Assembly: GCA_015493405.1 (NCBI GenBank)
Contig: WGDF01000017.1
Span: 1 to 10,014, forward strand
Length of the DNA stretch: 10,014 bases
Direction: 5' to 3'
From: Flavobacteriaceae bacterium
Lineage (GTDB): Bacteria; Bacteroidota; Bacteroidia; Flavobacteriales; Flavobacteriaceae
Program-made: the position numbers and the translations under genes
Notes under the pieces: model-generated
The model's database searches: none
The model's input: only the letters and a program-made list of their open reading frames with translations
What the model was told of the DNA's origin: nothing
Part shown: positions 1 to 8,100 of the stretch, piece after piece
Layout of the letters: each line of letters begins with the position of its first letter
Numbering within the stretch: the stretch's first letter is position 1

Positions 1-707
1 CTACCGAAATATGCGAAGGCGAAAGCATCCAATTTGATGATAACAATAGTGTCGATTATGACACTTATGTTTGGGACTTTGGCGATGGCACCACCGCCAC
101 CGACTTACACGAAACGCACACTTATCCAAACCCCGGCACTTATTCTGTTTCGCTAACCGTTACCGACACCAACATCAATGTCAGTGATGTGATGCAAGAA
201 AACATAACGGTTAATGCCCTACCCGATGATACGGTCAGCATTCAAAATGATCCTGTCACTTTAACAGCCAACCAATCTAATGCGATTTACCAATGGGTAG
301 ATTGTAATAATGGAATGACACCAATTGCCGGAGAAACCCATCAAAATTTTGTTCCCAATCAATCCGGAAATTATGCAGTTATCGTCTCGTTAAATGATTG
401 CGAAATGATTTCGGATTGCTACACTGTGACTGTGGTAGGTTTAAGAGATGAAATATTAAATCAACAATTAAAAATTTATCCTAATCCGGCTTTCAACCAA
501 ATAAAAATTAAATTATTGGAAGACCATCTTGTAAAACTTGATATTATAAATTTACAAGGCCAAAAAATGGGACATTACCGCTTAAACAAATCGATGAATT
601 TGATAAATATTTCAAATTTAAAACCCGGCATCTATATCTTAAAAATACAATTCTTGTCCGGCAAATATCAAGACAAACCAAGTTACCTAAAATTCATAAA
701 AAAATAG
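1..707 (+). CDS. 3' part of a PKD/Ig-like surface protein with T9SS type A sorting domain (partial, 5' end outside window)
   Basis: The frame is open from base 3, so the gene starts left of the window. The in-frame GTG at 189 is an internal codon and not a start. The first visible residues form a PKD domain, with the motif WDFGDGT (about bases 72-92) and then HTYPNPGTYSVSLTV. Next comes an Ig-like segment of about 65 residues with three cysteines and the pattern SGNYAV. The last ~75 residues are a T9SS type A sorting domain: IYPNPAFNQIKI, DIINLQGQ, LKPGIYILKI and a basic end, LKFIKK. In this family the sorting domain directs export through the outer membrane by T9SS and is then removed or used for anchoring. 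PKD and Ig modules usually serve as spacers or in adhesion. The catalytic or binding part, if any, is upstream and unseen, so the specific function is unknown. A strong terminator follows the stop codon. Confidence 0.9.
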   Translation, partial: TEICEGESIQFDDNNSVDYDTYVWDFGDGTTATDLHETHTYPNPGTYSVSLTVTDTNINVSDVMQENITVNALPDDTVSIQNDPVTLTANQSNAIYQWVDCNNGMTPIAGETHQNFVPNQSGNYAVIVSLNDCEMISDCYTVTVVGLRDEILNQQLKIYPNPAFNQIKIKLLEDHLVKLDIINLQGQKMGHYRLNKSMNLINISNLKPGIYILKIQFLSGKYQDKPSYLKFIKK

Positions 708-731
708 TTTTGTGTTGTGTGTATTATTATC

Positions 732-764
732 AACCCATTTGTGAAGAATCACAAATGGGTTTTT
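732..764. terminator. Bidirectional intrinsic terminator between convergent genes
   Basis: A perfect 12-bp inverted repeat, AACCCATTTGTG (732-743) and CACAAATGGGTT (750-761), encloses a 6-base loop. On the + strand it is followed by a T run, so it should end transcription of the surface-protein gene that stops at 707. On the - strand it lies just past the porX stop (769), preceded there by an A/T-rich stretch. The U tract in that direction is weaker (TTGATAATAATA). Confidence 0.85.
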
Positions 765-768
765 AAGT

Positions 769-2310
769 TTATCTCGGATTCAAAGAAATAAACGGAATCA
801 ACATTTCTTGCATTGAAATACCGCCATGTTGCAACGTATCGATAAAGTAGTCCACATATTGATTATAATTATTCGGATAGACCAAAAAATAATCTTCTTT
901 AGCAAAAATATAAGGACTGTTTATACCGGTTTTAGGGAGTTTAATATTTTCAGGTTTGGCTACGGCATAGACATCTTTATCTTCAAAACTCAAACTGTGT
1001 CCGGTTTTGTAACGCAAATTCAGGCTGGTTTCCTTTTGTCCGATAACTTTGGTTGGTTTTTTGACATTAATGGTGCCATGGTCCGTAGTTATAAATAATT
1101 TCATTTTATGCGCCGCCGCCAATTTTATCAATTCAAATAAGGGCGAATTGGCAAACCATGATTTGGTCAATGAGCGGTAAGCCTTATCATCAGGGGCAAG
1201 CTCTTTGATTAAATCCATATCAGTCTTGGCATGTGATAACATATCGACAAAATTATATACCACCACATTCAAATCGTAATTTTTGAAACGGTTGAACTGA
1301 TTGATAATTTTTTGACCGAAATTATAATTTAAAATTTTGATATAATTAGATTTCAGGTTTAAACCTAAGCGACTGATTTGGGCTTGCAAAAAATCTTTTT
1401 CAAATAAATTTTTGCCGCCTTCATCTACATCATCTTTCCACCATTGCGGGTAATGTTTTTTTAAATCAAGCGGCATCATTCCGCCAAAAATACTATTGCG
1501 TGCATATTGCGTAGCCGTCGGCAAAATAGCGTAATATAAAGATTCATTTTCTATGCGATAATAATCATTAATCATCGGTGCTATAGTCAACCATTGATCA
1601 TAACGCAAATTATCAATGATGACTAAAAGTGTCCGGTCGGACAAATTGGGAAAAACCATTTTTTTTAATAAATCATGAGACATTACAGGGGCTTCATCGG
1701 TCTGAACCCAATCTTCATAATTTTGTTTGACAAACTTAAAAAAAGCCCGATTGGCTTCTTGAAATTGAACTTGGAGAATATCCCTCATTTGGCTGTCCTG
1801 TATGGCATCCATTTTCAAGGCCCATTTAACCAAACGTTTGTATAAAGCCGCCCATTCATCGTAAGTATTAATCATATTGATGTCCATAGAAATTCGCTGA
1901 AAATCCTGTTGATAAGACAGATTGGTTTTTTCGGACACCAATTCCTTTTGATTTAAAATCTTTTTTAACGTCAATAAAACCTGCTTCGGATTGACCGGCT
2001 TTAAAATATAATCGGAAATCTGCTGGCCAATAGCTTCTTCCATAATGTTCTCTTCCTCGCTCTTAGTAATCATAACCACGGGCAAATCGGCAAATTGCAA
2101 TTTAATCCTGTTTAAAGTTTCCAATCCGTCAATACCGGGCATTTGTTCATCTAAAAATATAATATCAAAATTTTGCTGTTTCAACTCATCAAGGGCTTCC
2201 AAGCCACTTTGTGCGGTTTTCACTTCATAACCCTTTGATTCTAAGAATATGATATGAGGTTTTAACAATTCTATCTCATCATCAACCCAAAGTATTTTTT
2301 TTGTCATCAT
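769..2310 (-). CDS. porX: PorX-type response regulator with PglZ phosphatase-superfamily domain (T9SS regulator)
   Basis: This is a two-domain protein of 513 residues, close to the usual PorX length. Residues 4-120 are a receiver domain: acidic pocket D10-D11, phospho-acceptor D54 (FLDEQMPG), switch T82 and conserved K104 (KPVNP). A helical linker follows. From about residue 225 there is a PglZ domain of the alkaline-phosphatase superfamily, with likely metal or catalytic positions D233 and D238 in DNLRYDQW, T267 in PTATQYARN, D356/H360 in NFVDMLSH, D410/H411 in TTDHG, and H438. All appear intact. In Porphyromonas and Flavobacterium, PorX works with the sensor kinase PorY to control T9SS genes, and its PglZ domain has been reported as a zinc-dependent phosphodiesterase acting on oligonucleotides. 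No porY is seen here, which is common because the two genes are often unlinked. Two ATGs stand in tandem at the start (2310 and 2307) and either could be used. T9SS cargo genes lie on both sides. Confidence 0.95.
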   Translation of the reverse strand: MMTKKILWVDDEIELLKPHIIFLESKGYEVKTAQSGLEALDELKQQNFDIIFLDEQMPGIDGLETLNRIKLQFADLPVVMITKSEEENIMEEAIGQQISDYILKPVNPKQVLLTLKKILNQKELVSEKTNLSYQQDFQRISMDINMINTYDEWAALYKRLVKWALKMDAIQDSQMRDILQVQFQEANRAFFKFVKQNYEDWVQTDEAPVMSHDLLKKMVFPNLSDRTLLVIIDNLRYDQWLTIAPMINDYYRIENESLYYAILPTATQYARNSIFGGMMPLDLKKHYPQWWKDDVDEGGKNLFEKDFLQAQISRLGLNLKSNYIKILNYNFGQKIINQFNRFKNYDLNVVVYNFVDMLSHAKTDMDLIKELAPDDKAYRSLTKSWFANSPLFELIKLAAAHKMKLFITTDHGTINVKKPTKVIGQKETSLNLRYKTGHSLSFEDKDVYAVAKPENIKLPKTGINSPYIFAKEDYFLVYPNNYNQYVDYFIDTLQHGGISMQEMLIPFISLNPR

Positions 2311-2339
2311 CCCAATTTTTTAATTTAAACGTCGTTTCA

Positions 2340-2347
2340 CAAAGATA
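2340..2347 (-). promoter_or_regulatory. Bacteroidota -7 promoter box (TATCTTTG) upstream of porX
   Basis: TATCTTTG on the - strand is an exact match to TAnnTTTG, the primary-sigma -7 element of Bacteroidota, and lies about 30 bases before the porX start. A TTG that could be the -33 element occurs at 2372-2374, but the 24-base spacer is a little longer than usual. Inferred from sequence only. Confidence 0.55.
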
Positions 2348-2473
2348 AGTATAAATGAAATGTTAAAAGAGCAACTGCCATTTATATATATTTTAAAATT
2401 CCTGCTCTCAACAAAATTTTAATATTTTATTGGTTCAAAATCTTAAGACGGCTTTATAAAGCAATATAAATTG

Positions 2474-2481
2474 TATATTTA
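2474..2481 (+). promoter_or_regulatory. Possible -7 box (TATATTTA) for the TonB-dependent receptor gene
   Basis: TATATTTA matches TAnnTTTG except for the final base and would place the transcript start about 20 bases before the TTG start codon at 2508. No well-spaced TTG is visible at -33, so support is weak in this AT-rich intergenic stretch. Confidence 0.3.
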
Positions 2482-2507
2482 CGTTTTCAAAATAAAAAAA
2501 TCAAATC

Positions 2508-4955
2508 TTGAAAAATCTTTTTTTTATCCTGACCATTTTTACTGTGCAATTGATCTCTGCACAGCAGATGGGCAAAATAAAAGGTCAAGTTGTAGATGCT
2601 AAAAATAAGCCAATCAACAATGTCAATATTCGTTATGATCATAAAGGAACAACTACTGATAATAAAGGTTTTTTTGAACTCACCATACCCGCAAATATAA
2701 AAATTGAACTTATTTTTTCGCATCTTAATTATAAAGAAAAAGCGTATCTGATTCGTTTAAAAAATAATGAAATAAAAATTCTGAATGTCATATTGCCAAG
2801 TCAAGCTGAAGCTATAAAAGAGGTCGTGATCCACAGTAAAAACAGGAAAGAAAAGGAAGGCGGTGTCAAGATTGGAAAATTAAATGTTATCGTAACACCC
2901 GGTGCTCAAGCCGGTGTCGAAAATATTCTGAAAACTTTGCCTTCGGCCAGTGGTTTTGATGAAATGAGTTCGCAATATATGGTTCGTGGCGGCAATTTTG
3001 ACGAAAATCAAGTTTACATCAATGACATCGAAGTTTACCGCCCTTTTTTAATTCGTAGCGGACAACAAGAAGGTTTGAGTTTTGTCAACTCGGATTTGGT
3101 GGAAAATATATTTTTCTATCCCGGCGGTTTTGGCGCCTCCCAAGGCGATAAACTGTCGTCAGTCTTAGATATTACTTACAAAAAGCCTGTAGTTAACAGC
3201 ACCAAACTTTCCTTAAGTTTGTTAGGTGGCAGTCTTACTAATGAATTTAAACATAAAAAATTTACCGGGTTAACAGGCATACGCTATCGCGATAACAGTT
3301 TACTGGTAAACAGCAAAGATGTCAATGTCGATTACCACCCGACCTTTGTCGATGCACAAACGCTTTTGCGCTATGATTTTAATCCGAAAATACACACGGA
3401 ATTTCTGGGTAATATTTCTTATAATTTATATCGTTATAAACCTATAGTCAAGATTACGAAATTTGGCTCTTATCAAGATGCCAAAGTCGTGGTTATCAAT
3501 TATAACGGTCAAGAAAAGGATAATTATAAAACCTATTTCGGGGCTTTTAAAACAAGTTTTCTACCTCAAAAAAATTTTAAAATTACAAGCATCGTTTCTC
3601 TTTATAATACCCAAGAAGAAGAATATTTTGACATTTTAGGACAATATAACATCGGTGAACCCAATGGTGATTTAGGGAGCAATGATTTCGGAAATCCGGA
3701 AAATTTAGAAAGTTTGGGTAGTGAAATTAATCACGCCCGAAATGATTTAGATGCACTCATTGGAAATTTATCAGTTAAATTCTCAAAAAAAATCAATTCT
3801 AATCATCAATTGGAAGTCGGCTATAAATTTGTAACCGAAGATATCAAAGACCGCATCAGTGAATGGCAAGTTATTGATTCTGCCGGTTTTAGTTTGTATC
3901 CACCCGGTAGTTTTAATATCGAAGAGCCTTACGACTTAGATACCGCTCCTATCCTGCCCTACCAAAAAACCAAAGCTTTAAATCATGCCAACATCCAACG
4001 CCATATCGGCTTTGCTTTGTGGCGTGCCAAATTTAACTTGGGCAAAAACAAACTTTGGACAAATATCGGTTTGCGCGGACAATATTATCGCATCAAAGAC
4101 CAAATTTACAAAAGAACAGGAGAACATTATTTAATCAGTCCGCGGTTAATGATTGGTTTCAAACCCGATTGGAAAAAAAATATTGAATTTCGAATGGCAA
4201 CCGGCTTATACCAACAACCGCCTTTTTATAAAGAATTTCGTGATAGAAACGGTGCTTTAAATCTCGATGTCATACCGCAAAAATCTTATATCGTTTCATT
4301 GGCCAATGATTGGTATTTTGATATGTGGAATCGGCCTTTTAAATTAACTTCCGAAGTCTATTACAAATATCTTTGGGATGTCAATCCATATACTTTGGAA
4401 AATGTACGCATCCGTTATCTTGCGACTAATAATGCAACAGCTTTTGCTTATGGTTTTGAAAGTCGGCTGAATGGCGAGTTTATTACAGGCGTCGAATCCT
4501 GGTTTAGTTTTGCGTTGATGAAAACAATGGAAAACATTGATCATAAAGGCTATATATATCGCCCTACCGATCAACGTTACAAATTTGCAATGTTATTTCA
4601 AGATTATGTGCCCAAAATACCCAATCTTAAGATGTATTTGAATTTGGTTTATAATGGTGGTATTCCCACCGGCTCACCATCTTATGCCGATCCTTACAAA
4701 TTTCAATTTAGAACAGCTGATTATTTCAGAACCGACCTTGGCATCTTTTATATCATTTCAGATAAAGTGCCTAAAAGCAAATTTATCAAACAATTTAAAT
4801 ACCTCAGTGTCGGGTTCGAAATTCTCAATATGTTCAATGTCCAAAACAGCATTTCAAATATGTGGATTCGAGATATTTACTCCAAAAGGGTTTACAGGGT
4901 CAAAAATTATCTCACCGGTCGGATTTTTAATTTAAAACTAAACATCAAAATTTAA
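2508..4955 (+). CDS. TonB-dependent outer-membrane receptor with N-terminal carboxypeptidase-regulatory-like domain
   Basis: The protein has 815 residues. Residues 1-18 are a signal peptide (MKNLFFILTIFTVQLISA) with likely cleavage before QQ. Residues 22-97 form a carboxypeptidase-regulatory-like (CarboxypepD_reg) beta-sandwich: GKIKGQVVDAKNKPI and TTTDNKGFFEL. A short segment, EVVIHSKNRK, leads into the plug (about 115-228), which contains YMVRGGNFDENQVYIND and FYPGGFGASQGDKLSSVLDI. The rest is rich in alternating aromatic strands, as in a 22-strand barrel, and ends in RIFNLKLNIKI with isoleucine as the last residue where an aromatic is common. Such receptors import ligands using energy from TonB-ExbBD. 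There is no SusD-like partner next to it and the substrate cannot be told. The start is TTG: no in-frame ATG or GTG lies between it and the upstream stop at 2493, and the first internal ATG (residue 21) would lose the signal peptide. Confidence 0.9.
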   Translation: MKNLFFILTIFTVQLISAQQMGKIKGQVVDAKNKPINNVNIRYDHKGTTTDNKGFFELTIPANIKIELIFSHLNYKEKAYLIRLKNNEIKILNVILPSQAEAIKEVVIHSKNRKEKEGGVKIGKLNVIVTPGAQAGVENILKTLPSASGFDEMSSQYMVRGGNFDENQVYINDIEVYRPFLIRSGQQEGLSFVNSDLVENIFFYPGGFGASQGDKLSSVLDITYKKPVVNSTKLSLSLLGGSLTNEFKHKKFTGLTGIRYRDNSLLVNSKDVNVDYHPTFVDAQTLLRYDFNPKIHTEFLGNISYNLYRYKPIVKITKFGSYQDAKVVVINYNGQEKDNYKTYFGAFKTSFLPQKNFKITSIVSLYNTQEEEYFDILGQYNIGEPNGDLGSNDFGNPENLESLGSEINHARNDLDALIGNLSVKFSKKINSNHQLEVGYKFVTEDIKDRISEWQVIDSAGFSLYPPGSFNIEEPYDLDTAPILPYQKTKALNHANIQRHIGFALWRAKFNLGKNKLWTNIGLRGQYYRIKDQIYKRTGEHYLISPRLMIGFKPDWKKNIEFRMATGLYQQPPFYKEFRDRNGALNLDVIPQKSYIVSLANDWYFDMWNRPFKLTSEVYYKYLWDVNPYTLENVRIRYLATNNATAFAYGFESRLNGEFITGVESWFSFALMKTMENIDHKGYIYRPTDQRYKFAMLFQDYVPKIPNLKMYLNLVYNGGIPTGSPSYADPYKFQFRTADYFRTDLGIFYIISDKVPKSKFIKQFKYLSVGFEILNMFNVQNSISNMWIRDIYSKRVYRVKNYLTGRIFNLKLNIKI

Positions 4956-5017
4956 AATAAATCAAAATTCAAACAAAAAAATCACTTTTCATGCAAGACT
5001 TATCCCTTTCGTTTTAT

Positions 5018-5025
5018 TAATTTTG
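5018..5025 (+). promoter_or_regulatory. Bacteroidota -7 promoter box (TAATTTTG) upstream of the cysteine peptidase gene
   Basis: An exact TAnnTTTG match lies 53 bases before the ATG at 5079. It would give the peptidase its own transcript with a leader of roughly 45-50 bases, although the gene sits 123 bases behind the receptor gene with no hairpin terminator between them. A clear -33 TTG at normal spacing is not seen. Confidence 0.5.
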
Positions 5026-5078
5026 CAATTAAAAGAAAAATATATTGATTTTATAATTATCACTTTTAAACTTATTCT

Positions 5079-7547
5079 ATGAAAAAAATCTTACTTCTGT
5101 GTTTTATACTTCTAAATTTAAACCGACTCGCCGCACAAATAAGAAATGTTAATCCGGACCCCAATGGTGCGCCTTGGTATGTCGGCGGTCTTCGTATTCC
5201 CAGTCAAGAAGAACTCTCCAAAATTCCAAGCGTGTCATTATCTCACCAAGATTTACAACGGAGCGTCAATGCGCTACCGACCCAACTTGATAATACTTCA
5301 CAGCCTTTTTTCAGACCTATTTTTAATCAGTCTGATGGAAGTTGTGCACAATCAAGCGGAGTTGCTTACAATTTTACCTACGAAATAAATCGTGAGCGAG
5401 GCACCTCGGCTGCTTCATCTCAAAACCAATTTCCATCACACTATACTTATAATTTTCTAAATGACGGTGATGGTAGTAATGGCTCTTTTTATACCGATGG
5501 TTGGGATATCATTAAAGCCAACGGTTGCCCTAATATACCTACTTATGGGGGTGCTTTAGATACCGGTGGGCCAAGCCGTTGGATGAGCGGTTATCAAAAT
5601 TATGAATCCGGTATGGACAACCGTGTGAAAGAATATTTTGCCATTGATGTCAATACCCCTGATGGTCTAAATACATTAAAGCACTGGATGTACGATCATT
5701 TGGAAAATGCAACCACCGGAAGCTTGGTCAATTTTGCCGCAGGTATTAATACCACAGGATATCATAAAACGAATGACAATATCATTACCAGCTGGGGCTT
5801 TACGCCGAACCACGCTATGACTTTTGTCGGCTGGGACGATACGATTGGCTATGATTATAATAATGATGGACAAATAACAAATAATATAGATTTGAATAAC
5901 GATGGCATTATTGACATGCGTGACTGGGAACGTGGCGCATTGATTATGGTCAATTCTTGGGGTACCTCTTGGGGCAATCAAGGAAAAGCCTATGTTATGT
6001 ATAAAACTCTAGCCGAAGATTTACTCCACGGTGGTATTGTCGGGAATAAAGTATTTGCCGTTAGAGTGAAATCTACGCAAACACCACAGCTTAAAATGCG
6101 GGTTAAAATGCAACACAACAATAGAAAAATGATTAAAATTCAGGCCGGAATAACAACTGATGTCACGAGTAATACACCGGAACATATCATAGATTTTCCT
6201 TTATTTCACAGACAAGGCGGTGCTTATAATATGCAAGGCACCACAAGCAATCCTATAGAATTTTCTTTAGATATTTCGAGTTTATTGAGTTATGTTCCTT
6301 CAGGTGCACAGGCTAAATTCTTTTTAATTATTAATGAAAATGATCCCGCGAATTCTTCCAATGGTACTATTATAGACTATTCAATGGTCGATCATAATGA
6401 TCAAACTTATACTTGCTCTCAACACAATGTCAGCTTAAATAACAATGCTGATACTGTTTTATATATTTCTACAAATATTAATTATGACGGCCCGCAAATT
6501 GCAACCGGCAACCTGCCCGATGCACAATCCGGCCAAGCCTATAGTTATAACCTGCAAGCCATCAATGGCAGTCCGGCTTATGAATGGAAAGTCCTACAGC
6601 ATTATCAAGAAAATACGGCTTCGGATAATTTTCCTTCTATTACCAACCTACAAATCAATACGGATAATGACGATGATGGTTTCGGTACAAAAAATTTAGA
6701 TTTTGATTTTCCTTTTTATGGCCAATTCTATAACCAAGTATATATTTCTACAGATGGTGCCATTACATTTGAACCCGGTTTCTCATATTTAAGAACCGAA
6801 AGTGCTATAAAATCACATAAAATGATTGCCGCTTTTGCTTCTGATTTGAAGCTCTTTCCTGCTGATGGCGATGGCATTTTTTACGAAGGCAATACCGACC
6901 ATGCCACTTTCAGATGGAAAACATCGCTTTATGGGGACCAATCGGCAAATATTGATGTAGCCGTAACCTTATACCCCGATGGAAAAATTAAATTTTTCTA
7001 TGGTAATAATATTACCAATGGTCTGGATTGGGCAGCGGGTATTTCAAATGGTGCAGGCAGTTATAAAATTTTAGAAATTTCGGGGCAAAACGATCCGAGT
7101 AATCAAAAATTTATGGTGACCCCCGACCCTTATCCTACCGGTATGTTTATCAGTAATGATGGCGTGTTTCAAGGAACTGCACCAAATGAAATTAATACTT
7201 GGGCTGTTGATTTTCAGGTAACTGATAATAATGATATTTCCAGTATTAAAACTTTAAATTTTGAAACAACAGTGGCTGGAATAGCCCACGAAAATTTAAT
7301 GCATTTTAATTGTTATCCCAATCCGGCAACTTACTTGGTTAATTTCAGCTATCAATTGAAAAAAGACTCTAAAGTTCAAATCAATATTTATGATTTGCAA
7401 GGCAAGCAATTGAGTCATTTATTTGACAAACCTATGCAAAGCGGCCTGCACCAATTGATCTGGCATCCGCATTTGGCCAAAGGCTTATATATTTACCAAT
7501 TGAAAACCAATCAAGGTATTCAGTCAGGAAAATTATGGATTCAATAA
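5079..7547 (+). CDS. Secreted papain-like (C1A) cysteine peptidase with Ig-like region and T9SS type A sorting domain
   Basis: The protein has 822 residues. Residues 1-19 are a signal peptide (MKKILLLCFILLNLNRLAA). The catalytic domain (about 72-330) shows the papain triad: C89 in NQSDGSCAQSSGVAY with Q84 near the oxyanion-hole position, H245 in PNHAMTFVGWDD, and N292 in VNSWGTSWGNQG. Between H245 and N292 are two calcium-loop-like motifs, DYNNDGQI (259-266) and DLNNDGIID (271-279), in a spacing much longer than in papain. Residues 335-470 look like an unassigned beta-rich domain. An Ig-like (He_PIG type) domain begins at 476-506 and resumes at about 688-732; between them is a ~180-residue beta-sandwich-like module with FPFYGQFYNQVYISTDGAITF-type and LYPDGKIKFFYG motifs. 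Residues 740-822 are the T9SS sorting domain (CYPNPATYLVNFSY, IYDLQGKQLSH, AKGLYIYQLKTN). It is expected to act outside the cell or at its surface on proteins; substrate unknown. No recognisable I29 propeptide is present. A strong terminator follows. Confidence 0.9.
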   Translation: MKKILLLCFILLNLNRLAAQIRNVNPDPNGAPWYVGGLRIPSQEELSKIPSVSLSHQDLQRSVNALPTQLDNTSQPFFRPIFNQSDGSCAQSSGVAYNFTYEINRERGTSAASSQNQFPSHYTYNFLNDGDGSNGSFYTDGWDIIKANGCPNIPTYGGALDTGGPSRWMSGYQNYESGMDNRVKEYFAIDVNTPDGLNTLKHWMYDHLENATTGSLVNFAAGINTTGYHKTNDNIITSWGFTPNHAMTFVGWDDTIGYDYNNDGQITNNIDLNNDGIIDMRDWERGALIMVNSWGTSWGNQGKAYVMYKTLAEDLLHGGIVGNKVFAVRVKSTQTPQLKMRVKMQHNNRKMIKIQAGITTDVTSNTPEHIIDFPLFHRQGGAYNMQGTTSNPIEFSLDISSLLSYVPSGAQAKFFLIINENDPANSSNGTIIDYSMVDHNDQTYTCSQHNVSLNNNADTVLYISTNINYDGPQIATGNLPDAQSGQAYSYNLQAINGSPAYEWKVLQHYQENTASDNFPSITNLQINTDNDDDGFGTKNLDFDFPFYGQFYNQVYISTDGAITFEPGFSYLRTESAIKSHKMIAAFASDLKLFPADGDGIFYEGNTDHATFRWKTSLYGDQSANIDVAVTLYPDGKIKFFYGNNITNGLDWAAGISNGAGSYKILEISGQNDPSNQKFMVTPDPYPTGMFISNDGVFQGTAPNEINTWAVDFQVTDNNDISSIKTLNFETTVAGIAHENLMHFNCYPNPATYLVNFSYQLKKDSKVQINIYDLQGKQLSHLFDKPMQSGLHQLIWHPHLAKGLYIYQLKTNQGIQSGKLWIQ

Positions 7548-7571
7548 TTTATAAAATCAACCATAGTAAAT

Positions 7572-7601
7572 AAAAAGCCTTTCGAATATGAAAGGCTTTT
7601 T
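7572..7601. terminator. Bidirectional intrinsic terminator between the peptidase gene and smpB
   Basis: A perfect 12-bp stem, AAAAAGCCTTTC (7572-7583) with GAAAGGCTTTTT (7590-7601), encloses the loop GAATAT. The arms themselves supply T runs on both strands. The hairpin ends 24 bases past the peptidase stop in one direction and two bases from the smpB stop in the other, so it serves both convergent genes. Confidence 0.9.
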
Positions 7602-7603
7602 AC

Positions 7604-8083
7604 TTATCTATAATCTTTGCGAACTTGCTCTAGTTGTCGCTTGACATCACGCTCTTTGAGTAAGTGTCGTTTATCATAATTCTTGCGACCACGGGCCAAG
7701 CCAATTTGAAGTTTTGCCCAACCTTTATCCGAGATAAACATTCGTAAAGGCACTATTGTCATCCCATTTCTTTCAACTGCTCGACGCAGTTTCTTGAGTT
7801 CTTTTTTGTTGAGTAATAATTTACGTTCCCGTTTGGGCAAATGGTTATAATGCGTTCCGTGGCTGTATTCATTAATATACATATTCACCACAAACAATTC
7901 ACCACGGTCATTAAATTCGCAAAAACTGTCTGCCAAACTCGCTTTTCCTTCACGAATAGCTTTAATCTCAGTTCCTACCAATTGAACACCGGCAATATAT
8001 TTGTCCAATATTTCATAATCAAAGCGTGCCCGCTTATTTTTTATATTGATATTGTTCTTAAAATCTTTTTTCTTTTGTGACAT
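7604..8083 (-). CDS. smpB: SsrA (tmRNA)-binding protein SmpB
   Basis: The protein has 159 residues, the normal family length. SmpB binds tmRNA and brings it to ribosomes stalled on broken messages so that the nascent chain is tagged and the ribosome released (trans-translation). The family core is clear: [20 protein letters not shown], then [51 protein letters not shown], and [19 protein letters not shown]. The basic tail ([14 protein letters not shown]) is the part that becomes helical in the ribosomal A site and mRNA channel in characterised SmpB. The start ATG at 8083 is only 17 bases after the stop of the upstream nuclease gene, and I see no TAnnTTTG box in that gap, so it may be co-transcribed with it or use a promoter inside it. 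The tmRNA gene itself is not visible in this window. Confidence 0.97.
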   Translation of the reverse strand: MSQKKKDFKNNINIKNKRARFDYEILDKYIAGVQLVGTEIKAIREGKASLADSFCEFNDRGELFVVNMYINEYSHGTHYNHLPKRERKLLLNKKELKKLRRAVERNGMTIVPLRMFISDKGWAKLQIGLARGRKNYDKRHLLKERDVKRQLEQVRKDYR

Positions 8084-8100
8084 AATCTTACATCATTTTT

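Noticed and set aside
189..707. A complete small gene starting at GTG 189
   Set aside because: The same frame is open upstream to base 3 and encodes a clear PKD domain there, so 189 is an internal codon of a longer gene.
826..1098. + strand open frame opposite porX
   Set aside because: It is antisense to a well-conserved gene, its product has no recognisable features, and the porX frame explains the sequence fully. The same applies to other overlapping frames such as 4654-4935 and 7841-8080.
769..2310. PglZ domain together with a putative restriction nuclease suggesting a BREX or other defence island
   Set aside because: The PglZ domain is fused to a receiver domain in the PorX arrangement, a T9SS regulator. 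No BREX genes (such as brxL, pglX or brxC) are present, and the nuclease lies about 6 kb away in a separate transcription unit.
2508..4955. SusC of a SusC/SusD polysaccharide-use locus
   Set aside because: No SusD-like lipoprotein, glycoside hydrolase or matching regulator lies next to it, and the length (815 residues) is shorter than typical SusC proteins of about 1000.
5853..5915. Dockerin module of a cellulosome
   Set aside because: The paired calcium loops sit inside the peptidase catalytic domain between His245 and Asn292, not as a separate terminal domain, and no cohesin is present.
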